Positions 11,750 through 22,408 of a stretch of DNA of 64,000 bases are shown piece after piece. Numbering within the stretch: the stretch's first letter is position 1; every line of letters begins with the position of its first letter. Under the pieces are notes generated by a model. That model searched no databases and had not been told where the DNA came from. It worked only from the letters and a program-made list of their open reading frames with translations. Origin of the DNA: Floccularia luteovirens (Eukaryota; Basidiomycota; Agaricomycetes; Agaricales; Squamanitaceae); assembly GCA_009739215.1 (NCBI GenBank), contig VSJF01000012.1, forward strand, positions 806,001 to 870,000, in the 5' to 3' direction. The position numbers and the translations under genes were made by a program.

Positions 11750-13303
11750 TTAGGGTAGTTGAGTCCCGAGGACGATAGCAACATTCCGCCCACTTCCCGA
11801 CGCCTGATTGAATAAATTGACCAACTGCACGTGCATAGGTTGATTTTCTTCTATTGCTGATGACATACTCAGCGCGTCCCTTACCCATGCTAATCTGTCT
11901 ATTAAGATCGCGCTCTCGACAACAGGGCCGACAAGGCAACGCAGCACGTGCAGAACTTCGAGCCGACGTTCGAGGCTGACATCAAAAGGATGAGCATGTG
12001 GCTGCTTAGAAGGTAGTATGTTCATTCGTTCTTGAGCAGTGCTAAAGAACGTAGACCAATCACTGTAGGCGGCGTCACGTAGGCGGCCAAGCCGCTGTAA
12101 TGCATTTTGAGTACCTAAAAATCACAAGGAAATTTAGACCACTGCATCAGATCGGACCATGCTCACCAGTTCCACCCAATTTTGCGCTTATAGATGAAGG
12201 TGGATGCCGGGACCAGCGTGCGGGAGGCTGTATGAGGGGCCTGGAGTCCTTGATATGTTGAATATCTCTTAGATTTGGTGTTACGTAGCATGTAAGTAGT
12301 GCGCGCCATGTGACTTTACGAACGGATAGAGAGACATCTGGGAGTGGGGTGATACCATCTGGGGAGAGCCAGTGGGTTGGAACTTGAGCGGCAAGATGGA
12401 AAGCGGAAGTTGGTAAGGTAAGTGGGGGACTTGATGGGGCAAGGGGATAGTCAGGCTCGCGCATGAGATTATAACAACAACCAACGATGACTGCGGCAGC
12501 AGTTCGCCATGATCTGCGCCGTCTTTCTAGTACAACTTTTACAATGTCAGGGGTCAGCGATCCACATGCATGTAGCCCGATAAAAACTACAGGAATTGGT
12601 TCTGAAGGGGGCGACTCCAAAGTAATATCCGCAACCCACTCATCAACAGCCTTGATAAGGGAGTCAGGGGAGATAAGAACAGTACGATGCGTAATATGTG
12701 GTAAGAGGTTCGGGATGAGTCGTTTTTCCCAGTTGCGCGCACCATCGGATTGAGCAATATCCGCATCAAGTGCAAGTATGCGCACCGTCTGCAGGCGCGC
12801 CTTGAGAGCGCGTGTTAGATAGCCCTATTTGATGGTTAGGGTTATGATACAGCCATCAAAGCTTAACGCACTTGGCCAGCACCGACATCTACAATGAGAG
12901 CATCTGTATCGAGATCATTTTTATCAAGTAAATCCGCAATGTATGTAACCATCCGGGTGACCTCGTGTGTTTTCTTTGGAGACATCCCAGTTGCCAAAGT
13001 CTTTGGGGATAGAGGCCAAGCATTGATTTCAATAGCATCCCGAGGAAGTTGTACACGACGGATTCTACTGATCAACCGTTCCAATGATATGGGTAAGTCT
13101 TCCGTGTGACCTTGATAACGCCTCACAAGCTGTACCCAAGCCAAAGGCTCCCTGCCGGCCCAGTCCCACCAGTCTTCCCAAGCCTCAGGGATCACAAAAT
13201 GAACACCAGGGTCCGCCGAGACGATATCATTAGGGTGTGTTTGTAGCAGTGTCTGAACAAGTGTGGAAGCGAGAAGTTCATGACATCCGGAGCCGTCGTT
13301 CAT
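11750..13303 (-). CDS. METTL25/RRNAD1-like SAM-dependent methyltransferase
   Basis: Putative methyltransferase of the METTL25 (RRNAD1) group, several members of which remain without a known substrate. The N-terminal exon gives PEAWEDWWDWAGREPLAWV, then HEVTRMVTYIADLL and the SAM-binding motif IVDVGAGQ, continuing over an intron as GYLTRALKARLQTVRILALD. Next come the group signatures VVFIGLHACGSLTPDIV and AVIVGCCYNLM. The last exon, after an intron near 12130-12165, gives GTQNALQRLGRLRDAAYSDW and ends with RCLVGPVVESAILIDRLAWV ... NVAIVLGTQLP. Start 13303 is the first useful in-frame ATG, but the frame is open to 13439 and an extra upstream exon is possible. The domain call is solid; the start is not. 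Confidence 0.85.
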
Positions 13304-16300
13304 GACATGCAACACTAAAACTTGACTATTTGCATGTATTTGTTCGTAAAAATAAGAGAAGAAAAGTTTGTCAATAAGTCTCATCGACATCTGCTCAATG
13401 CCCAATTTACAAAGAAAACACATGCGAAACCAGCGGTTCATATTTCAAGGGATCTATACAGCTAGTTGCAACAGAACTGGTGAGTTTTTCGCCGCCATGT
13501 GCGCACAATTCCCACTAATCCATGATGCCCGGCATCTCACACTAATGTTGATTAGCTTATGAGGAGCTTTACTGGATTTCGTCATAACTACAGCGCCCAT
13601 AACTCTTTTATTCGAGAGTGAGCATTATTTCTTTCCCCAATTGTAGCTGTACCTAGCACGTTGATATTGCCCTGTACCTACCCGCAGATTTGTCTCTGCT
13701 AAGTACGAGATGATACATAACCCGAGCATTCCCTTGTTCCGCATTTGAACCCACAGGATCAGCCGCATAAATCTAATTTGCGGGTGCACGACGAAGGAAT
13801 ATGGATTTCTGTGAATACTCTCAACAATTAAGAAAGTTGATATCCCCAGTCTACTTGCCCCGATGGTCCCATAATGCTGGCAAAGAAACCAACTGAACCG
13901 GTTTACTACCTCAAACATCCGCGTTTCAAGGCTGATGAGTTATTTGTGTTGGATCCCTGTTGCTATTAGCTCGATGAACGGTTTTAAAAAAAAGTGACCC
14001 AAAAAATTGGCGACTCGTCGTGGGCGCCAACGTTTCGGCCTCGCAACAAGCTCGAATTTCCTAAATAGGTTAAAATGGCGCAAGCTTGGCAAAAGGGCGG
14101 GACATGAGAGTTAAGTCACCGGTCACTGGCTGTCACGATCGTAAGGATCTGATCGTTTTCAGTGTCAAAATTGACAGCCAATCACGTACAGATAATTTGT
14201 AAATGTCATGTCAGTCGCTATTTTTGACAGCTTTATTGTCATTTTTGGCTTTATCGGTTCTTTGTCCTCCTCCTCTGCTTCATTTACTTCCGTCTCACTC
14301 TACAGATAATAACGTACCTGTGGGAATTATTCTCAACCACCAATTCCATATGTTTGAAGTTTTATGTTGTTTCAACTATTCTTAAGCGCTCCGAGGAGAG
14401 CCATAACATCAACAATATCTTATACGGATGTACCCGCAATAAAAATGCCTGGCATCCGACGAGCTGTTCTGTTTGTTAAGCATCAGATACATCCTGACGG
14501 AAAACCGAGCCATACCGCCGCAGTTTTTTCATTGATATGATTTATGCCTGGCGCCCCGGTGGCCATGGAAGATACACATATGTGTGTAACGGTATTGTAG
14601 ATAAGTCCCCACCTCCCGAGATGAGTGTCATAGTGATTCAGTCGCGCTGGTGATATCTGTGTGAATGGTAGCTTTTCGTCTAACCTTTGATGCATCAACT
14701 GAAACCTGATTTACATCTTTTTGTTATTTTTGGCTTTTCGGGACAGTGCACCAGTGCACCCTTTCTTGTATGCTCGACTTATTCGGATGTTATATTCCAC
14801 AGCAGCTCGATTTATGCCCATGCAGAGCTCCAATACACGAGACGACTCTCCGCGGAAGATTCGGAATAATGGAACCTTCTTGGGACCCGTGCTCATATCG
14901 GGGCCAACTGCGCTAATCGGGCAAACTTGTCTATACCCCTTTCTCCTTCCTCTTATCCCTATTGCTTCTGGTTTAATTATTTATCCTCGTGTTAATTGTA
15001 TTTTCTGCATAGAAACTAACGTTTCTTGGCGGTTTGCTCTGCTGTATAGTAGTATTTTCGTCAGAGATAGATCCCTAACCGTCAGCGACTTTAATTGGCG
15101 ACCCTGGAGAGGAGTTAATCCTTCCGGTCGCACACTCCAACAACTGCTTTCTTGACCGAGAGATGATTCATTTATTTATGCGAGACCACCGTATAACTCA
15201 TAAAGGTATTGACAACCATCAGTTACGCAGGGCGGCGCATCTTTGCTAAGGTTTGCGGGCGTCCCATTTTGGGTTTGTTGGCAGAATCATCTTCTATCTA
15301 ATATCAGGGCATTACGGGGGGTATGGATCGGCGTTTAGTCACCCTCGATGTCATTTTTCATTCCATCCTGAGTCATAACAGCATTTTGCATTTGTCTGCT
15401 TTGTATCTGTGGTGTGAAGCACATAGATCTATACTGTGACTGATGCCCATCCTGCTTTGTTACATATACCTGCGCAGACCTACCACTTTGTTGGGTAATA
15501 AAAGAACTTACGAGATACTTGGTTTCTGAGAAGCTCAAGTGACTGCTCTACTTCTTCCATATTTGATTCCATCTCGGTGTCAGTTATTTATTTTATCGCC
15601 CTTGTTCGCTACTTTCCTTCAGATGACTGTTTATGTCCAATCAGGCTTCCCCCAACTCTCTCGTCATAACTAATTCCATTTCTCATTAGCACTTTTATTC
15701 CGATATACATACATATTAATGTAGAAAGCTCCAATCTTTAGCTCGCGTTTATGGAATCTGTCTGTTTGTGAGTTTAGAACCACAGTTCCGGTGAAATCAG
15801 ATGAAGCAGGCAAGCTCCGACTTTATTTTTAGGTTGGTGACCTTATGATTACTGTTACCCAGATTTCCCGGGCCATCAGACCAGAAGGCATAATGATTAC
15901 AACTGCAGCAATGTGCAGTTCCTTGGGATGCTGTGTGCACAACGCGGTACTATGCCGGGCCGAGATAGGAGTACACTATAATTTTGTCTTTGTTTCCCCA
16001 CCCACGATTAAAAAACCTGTGGCCTTCGTGGGCGTCTATCACGCATCTGTATTGAAGGCTATACCCACCTTATCTCCTCAAGAGACACAGCACAGCGGTA
16101 TGAATGCAGGAAGGAATAGTACAGTTAGTCCGAATACACGGGTCCCAGGAACATCAGTTTGGGGTGGGGTTCCAAGTTCCCACTCATCGTTTCGTTTAAT
16201 GGTTGTGTTTCATGTCCAGATCTTTTCTCCCAAATCCTGCAATCGCATCATATTGTTATACTCCGTTGTTATCGTAGTAGAAGGGAAGCAAAGAAAAGCT

Positions 16301-19300
16301 AATTATACCCCACACACAAACATAAGTTACTGTGCATCAATGTACGACATTCATCAGCGCATCAAGGTGTTGTCATAGCACCTATATCTGCCCTTTTTTT
16401 GAACCCCCTTCCTTCTTTGATCAGGGTGTGGTGCACAGGAGTCCTCCGGTAAAGTTTAGTTTATTGAGGAGTTTTGGTCAGCTGGTAGAAGATCCTTCTA
16501 TGCTTCTTTCGAATCGAATCGTTCTACTGCGCGCCGGCATGAAATCACGACTCACCGGCCTGGCATCAACACATGCTTTACATGGATTCAAATGCAAGTG
16601 TATCATCATATACCTTAGCTAGTTATTTATTCGCCTACATAGCTTGATTAGCAATTCGAGGTTATTAAGCCAAACATTCCGTTCAGTATGCAAAGCTGGG
16701 AGGTTTGCATACCATTGTTGATAATCGAATCGAATCCAGCTCTCCTTTTACGAGCTGATTTGGGATCTAGGAGCTTCTTCAATTTTGGAGTGTTTCGAAT
16801 TTAGTTATCTGCGTATATAGTATAAACATACCAACTCAACTAAATGATCAACAAAGCTTGAGAAATGACTTACGTAGTACCTGGTAATTATAGTTGATGG
16901 TAATCATGATAACGGTGTACCAGATTCCCAGAGAAACTAGTTTGGGAGTTTTTTTTCTTTTGAAACTTTGAAACTGTGGGCAAAGCAGCTGCCAGTGTCT
17001 GGTGCAAACTCCGCATCAAATATATCCATTCTTGTATATACACAGGGGGAGAGATTGGGAATGCACGGGCTCGGAGAACAGAGCAGCAATCCTATGCATT
17101 GATTAGCAAGTAACCGCCCAGGACTTGGAGTTTGTAACGCCCAGCGCATTAGAACGCATCAACGTAAGGGCAAGAAGAAGTAAAAAGAAAAAAAGAAGGC
17201 GCACGAACCTTTGAAAGGTCCGTGCACACCCTTCCTGAAGTCCTTCTTGTATTCCTTCGTCCTTTGGGAGATCTTGTTGACACTTTACAAGTCGGTCCGC
17301 TGCCCGTCTATTTTGCTCTACAAGCTACTATAATACTTGCTGTGCTGCCTCCAATGGTGCTAGGAAGTAATTTTGTGACTGTGGCTGAGCCATCTCTTGG
17401 AAGTTTTGGTGGAACCACCCGTATTTTTATTTACATACTAATCATCATGCATCAAGCTGTATCAATTATTCTAGCGTAGACGCTTCCGCTTCCGTGTAGA
17501 CTCCTTTTTATTTTTCACATGGAAGAGAAAGTACAACGGACCTCCGAGTCACAGTAAAGAAAAAAGCGGCGAGTTGGTTAAAACAAGCTACCTAGATCGC
17601 CGCATGCTGTGCCTGCGCAGTCAAAAGACTTCCGGCAATTCCAGAGCTTCGTTTACATAATTATACTTTGCAGCCCGGTCCGTATACATAGATGAACTAA
17701 TTCTCTCACAAAGTTCGAGTTGAATCGATGATGCATGATGAATGGATGAATCTGATGATGATATCAGTATATTTTTGCACAAAAATTGAAAATAAAAATA
17801 ATAAGAATTCTGGGGGGGATAAAACATTATGCGCCCATGTGTGGGGGACATATCGGATGGAGGGTATTATTGGAAGAAAAGGAGGTAAGTATGTAACAGA
17901 GGTCCATTGACTCTTCCATTATGAAATCGAGGGTGTTAAGATTATGCAGGCCAACTTGAATACATATGTTCCATTCATTAAATAGTTACACATGCACATG
18001 TGCAGTCAAATTCGCACCAGTGCGCCGCAGATCGGGGTTGGTTCTTTGTTCACATAAAGACGCCTAAATTCAAAGTATGGAACTTCAAAATCCATATTCG
18101 CGCATCACATCCTGGTAATTCACAAACGCTTCCTTTATATTCTTCTCTCAAAACTTTCTTTGAGCTAGCGAGTGAGGACACGGGTGTTTTTAATCTTTTT
18201 CATAAGCGAAGAAACATATATACTTTAATCTGTTGCCCCCATCAGGTGGAGCCAGAACCTTGGGAATTTGTAGGTTCCATACCGAAATTAGAACTTTAGT
18301 AGTAGAATCCACCGCATAATTTAATACTAATAATAATATAATAAAAAAGGGGGGAAGCAACAGGGTAACGGAAGTGGATACCATTTAATAAAAGGTGACG
18401 ATAATGATAACGATAGTAATGACGAAAACGACGCAACCGTTCGATTGCAAACGGGTGCGGTCGTGGTTGTCGGTTCGGGTGCAATTATAAGCAGGCGCGT
18501 GTAGGTCCAAGGAACAAAGAGGGAACAATACAATACGAATACAATGCATGTACAAAATAAAAACAAGGAGACGCATAATAAAAAGAGTTAAAATAATGGG
18601 GCTAAACGACGTTAGTTCGAATTTCTCATGAGATCCATTCGATGTCAATTGAGCGATTAATTAAAAATTCGATTACGGCTAACCTACACAGCACTTGCAC
18701 CAACAACCACGCAGTACAAGTCATATCCGCTATACACCCCCCCAATTCTCCTCAACTACTTCATTCTTAATTCTTCATTCTCACTGTAACTTTCGGTAGT
18801 AATTTAGCTATACTTGTCTTGGTTTTCACGCCGTAATTTATACTTTTCACCTTCCATTCCATTTTCAATTTTCGTGCTATAGATTTGATTGATAAATAGA
18901 GCACAAGAGAATACATATTATTATAATATTTAATGTAAGGTTCGACTTTGAGGGGACAGATTTGACGAGCCATTTTGTACTTTGTACTACCTTATGTGTC
19001 AGTACTTATATACCATGCAAGCGAGAGGGATAACAAGAAACAACAAGTTATGAGCGACGAGAGCGACAGCCGACCGGGGCGTATTTATCATGAAAGGGGG
19101 TCTGTATATGCGTCGAATTTTCCATGGATTGGGAGGAGGGGGTGGGCTGAGCAACCGCCGAATACGGCTGTTCATCAAAGGGTCCTGCGCCAATCATAGA
19201 CTTGGCAAAACCATATACAAATCATAGGAGATGTTTTGAGAGGGAGCGGAGTAGATGATAGTGACAGGCTTTTGGGACCTTTGGCGCACGGGCGGGGCGC

Positions 19301-19817
19301 GCGGGATAAGAGCAAAGGGGGAAAAGCCGGCAAGCCAGGGGTTGGTGAGCCGGGAAAAAATATAACGGCAACAAAGGCCAGGAGATTAGTATTAAGACCG
19401 ATAGGGTTATATTGTAGATTTAGGTATTGAAATGAAGAAAAAAGAAAGATTAAGGGAAAGAGAGAACAGTCAATGGAAGGGACAGGGAACAAGGAGCAAC
19501 GTATCCACGCGTAAAAACAGAGTAAATAGTCCATGACAGGTGGGGCGAGGTGATGTGAGGCGGGTGGAGGGGGGGAAAGGACAGCAAGATGTCGTAGAGG
19601 GGGGTCGTCGTGGCATTGAGTGGAATGGGAGTTGTACAAACAACGCATAAAAAAGTGCGTACATTAATTCGGCTATATTAGATGTACAGATTGTCCTTGT
19701 GCACGGATTTGGGGGGAGGGGTGAAAGTTTTGTGCGTGGAATACGTCGATCACAACCTTTATCAAAACAGGGAAGAGCAAAGCAAGGAAAAGACCTTGCC
19801 TGAGACTCGCTAACAAC
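13304..19817. other. 6.5 kb gene-poor region
   Basis: No gene here can be supported. The longest plus-strand frame, 15845-16378 (177 residues), has no recognisable domain, and neither do 14721-15155 or 17222-17479. A short minus-strand piece at 15572-15514 reads MESNMEEVEQSLELLRNQVS before a good GTAAGT donor, but no downstream exon fits. A TGTCA/TGACA cluster sits at 14127-14241. From about 19040 to 19725 the plus strand is G-rich, so a homeodomain-gene transcript extending here would have a C/U-rich 3' end. The minus-strand 157-residue frame at 19175-19648 is a by-product of that bias. Confidence 0.45.
14127..14241. promoter_or_regulatory. Cluster of TGTCA/TGACA pentamers with a 9-bp inverted repeat
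   Basis: Seven copies of TGTCA or its complement TGACA occur in 111 bases (starting at 14131, 14163, 14172, 14204, 14209, 14225 and 14237). The first and third are part of a perfect inverted repeat, TGGCTGTCA (14127-14135) and TGACAGCCA (14172-14180). TGTCA is the core site of many TALE homeodomain proteins, and a TALE gene lies about 5.6 kb away. Function is inference only. Confidence 0.35.
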
Positions 19818-21642
19818 CTACTGTGGCGTAGCATAGCCCGATCCGGGTGCCGAGCCCGAATGTGAATGTGAATTATCATTATAGAATTGCTGTTGCTGGG
19901 CACTTGTTCCAGACGAGGGCGGGATCCGTGGGCTGGGTACAATTGATGGGTACATGTTCTGCTGCTGATGATGATTTGAATTGCCGCCGTTACCACCTCC
20001 CCCGCCATGCGTTGAGAAGGGGTGGGAGGGAGATAACGTTGGAGGCGCAGAGAGGGGCACATCCGAGGATAAATTAAAGTGGGGCGATTGTGCGGGACCC
20101 GCGGAATGGGGACCGTAGAGCATGGATCGGCTTTGTGTGTTGTAGCTGAGCCCACCGCCTCCATGATGGTGACGTGAGGAAGGAACATTGAGTAAATGCC
20201 GTGAGTGGAGATAATCACTGTCATGACTGTTATGATGTCCGATGTGGGGGTGGCTGTTATGATGATGATGCCCTGGAGTGTTGGGCATGGACTGCAGTGT
20301 CATCGGGTGGTATAGCTGCAGACTGTCAGCAGTCGGCATGGATAGGCGTCGACTGTCTAGCAGGCCAGAGGACACACTTCGCCCAGTTGGTGGAAAAGGC
20401 GCAGTAGTTGTAGGTCCAGAAGCTGCACGGTGAGCAGGAGCCAAGATACGGCGTCGAGCCTATAATTTGAACAAATCAGGATTTTTAGAGAAAAGATTAA
20501 ATTATAAGAGAACGGACATTAATCATCCAATTGGAGACCTGGCTCATGCTCAGTCCTGTCGCATGACAAAGCTGCTTTTTTTCTTCCTCGCTCGGGTATG
20601 GGTGATCTGAATGGCGATGCAACCATGCCTTGAGAAAGTCGGTAGTCTCTTTGGGCAATTTGCCCCGTTTGCGGGGGGGTCTATCTGGGAGGGTTGATGC
20701 CGAGACAGATTGTGGTGACCTGGATGGAGAATTAGAGACAGCGATGGATGGAGGGGCCGGCGTCATGGAGGGAGAATATTGAGTGTTCCCAGAAGGCAGA
20801 ACAAAATCTGGGTTTGGGAAGGACCACTGTTCGCTCTTTATGACCGACAACGGCCTACGATCTTGCTGACCCGAAATACGACCCGAACCTGCGAACATTG
20901 GTGCCTGAGACATGGGTGTGCTAAAGGAAGCATGTCGCAACGCATCATCATACTTAGCGGCCGGACTGGAGATGTGGCCCGGAGTTGAACTTGGCCGGGG
21001 GATTGGGGAAGGCTCCCAGTTGTCGTTTTCCTGATAAGGCGAAATGCCGGGTGCACGGTGATAATCCGAGTTCATTGGCGAGCTAAAGGTAGACGAGGAA
21101 AAAGTCGAGCTGGATGGGGTAGTCCCATTAGAGATACCAGAGTTGGGATAAGGGGAGTCATAGGATGAGTTGTTGCCCATGACACCAAAATTGAGGTTAG
21201 TGTAGAGCTTTGGAGGAGCCGAGGCTTTATCACCGCTAGACTCGTCGCCATTTGAAGGAAAGGTGTAGGAAGAGAGGGAGGATTGATGAGAAGGAGTGTA
21301 ATTATGACGAGCACTAGCAGGGGGATAGGGAGCGTGACGAAGGTGACGCTCAGAAGCAAGAACGGGGAGAGACTGACGGCGACCGTCATGACGATAGTTG
21401 TCCTCAAAGGTAGTGGATATGGAGGGAAGTTGGACCTTTTGATTATCGATGCCAGCATCGGAGGGTCTTTCGTTTGTGCCTGTGGACTGACCTGAGGATG
21501 AATCAAGGTCCCAGGAGTTTGTATCTACAGTGGGTCTGGTCTTTTTGGGGAGGGGTGAATCTGAGGGGGTAAGAGGACGTTTTTCGCCACGGGAAAGGAT
21601 GCTACTGTCTGTGTCAGCGGTGGAAGTAGCAGAGCCGGACAT
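19818..21642 (-). CDS. TALE (Homeobox KN) transcription factor
   Basis: Nuclear DNA-binding regulator. The first exon encodes about 350 residues of low-complexity sequence rich in Ser, Pro and Asn, with basic patches such as KRPLTPSDSPLPKKTR near the start. The TALE homeodomain follows: RKRGKLPKETTDFLKAWLHR, then SDHPYPSEEEKKQLC (the PYP three-residue loop extension) and TGLSMSQVSNWMIN. After a 57-base intron (20461-20517) it continues ARRRILAPAHR, so the recognition helix keeps W48, N51 and R53. The C-terminal exon (20460-19818) is rich in His, Gly and Gln, including runs of H and Q, and ends GSGYATPQ. Start 21642 (MSGSATST) was chosen. The frame stays open to 21720, but TTTTCAG just upstream looks like a 5'UTR intron acceptor. 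It resembles yeast Cup9/Tos8-type TALE proteins rather than mating-type HD1/HD2. Confidence 0.9.
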
Positions 21643-22408
21643 ACGCCTGTAGTTGTAGTTTGTACTGAAAAGAAAGTCAATAATAAAATCAAGAGAGAGA
21701 GAAAGTGAGGACACGAACATGACTGCAGGAGATGGGGACGGAGAGAGATCGTGGAGAAAAGCGATTGGATCAGTGACGCACTGGGGCTTTGAATCTCTTT
21801 AGAACAGCAAAAAAAAAGTTAGGGAAGACAGACAGGACAGGGTAATTAGAACACGTACAAAGCAAACTGAAGTTGAGCAACGTTGTAGCTGTTCAGCTGG
21901 TGCTGCTCGGAAACGTATGTCGGGTGCTCAGTCGGCATCTGGACACTGGACAAACTCTCTCATTTCTCTCTTCTCTTCTCCTCTATTTATCAACTCTCTG
22001 GTTCGTTCCTCGGTTGCGAATACAACCAACAGATCTCTCCGATCCTCAACCCAGTTCACCCGTCCTCGATCGTCCGTTGGTATGGGCTCTTTGTCAAATC
22101 GGTCCTCTACCCCCTTGCTCAGATCTGGAACTGGCTCGTATTCCCTCTTATGGTCATATTATCCCTCTTTCCGCATTTGGTCCAGGCACATCCTCTCGCG
22201 GAGTTTTGCGTGACTGCCGACTCGACACAGCTCAATGTGGTTGGTTTGGTTTGGTATTTACGGTCAATGTTTTCTCCGTGACTCCGTAGCAAGCAGTGCT
22301 GTGTGTGCTATGTCTGTTTACTATGTACTGTGTACTGTGTATTGTTTGCTGTGTCTGATCCTCCTTGTTTTTTTTAAATCTTACGGCAACACGTTAATCG
22401 TCGATGTA
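21643..22408. other. Promoter region of the TALE factor
   Basis: This lies between the TALE start and the NUD1-like stop. Minus-sense CT-rich runs at 21680-21720 and 21815-21850 suit a leader for the TALE gene. A plus-sense CT-rich tract at about 21955-21995 precedes a hydrophobic plus-strand frame ending at 22290, which is not supported as a gene. Around 22300-22365 there is TGTACTGTGT-type short repetition. Confidence 0.4.

Noticed and set aside
15845..16378. 177-residue plus-strand open frame
   Set aside because: No recognisable domain, composition or start context; long frames can arise by chance in 6.5 kb.
19175..19648. 157-residue minus-strand open frame
   Set aside because: Its length is explained by the C/T-rich strand bias, which avoids stop codons; the protein is Pro/Leu/Ser noise.
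19818..21642. Mating-type A (HD1/HD2) locus
   Set aside because: Only one homeodomain gene, of Cup9/Tos8-like TALE form, with no divergent partner and no mitochondrial intermediate peptidase next to it.
21642..21720. Upstream start MFVSSLSLSLDF for the TALE factor
   Set aside because: The segment is CT-rich in the sense strand and ends in TTTTCAG, so it looks like a 5'UTR intron rather than coding sequence.
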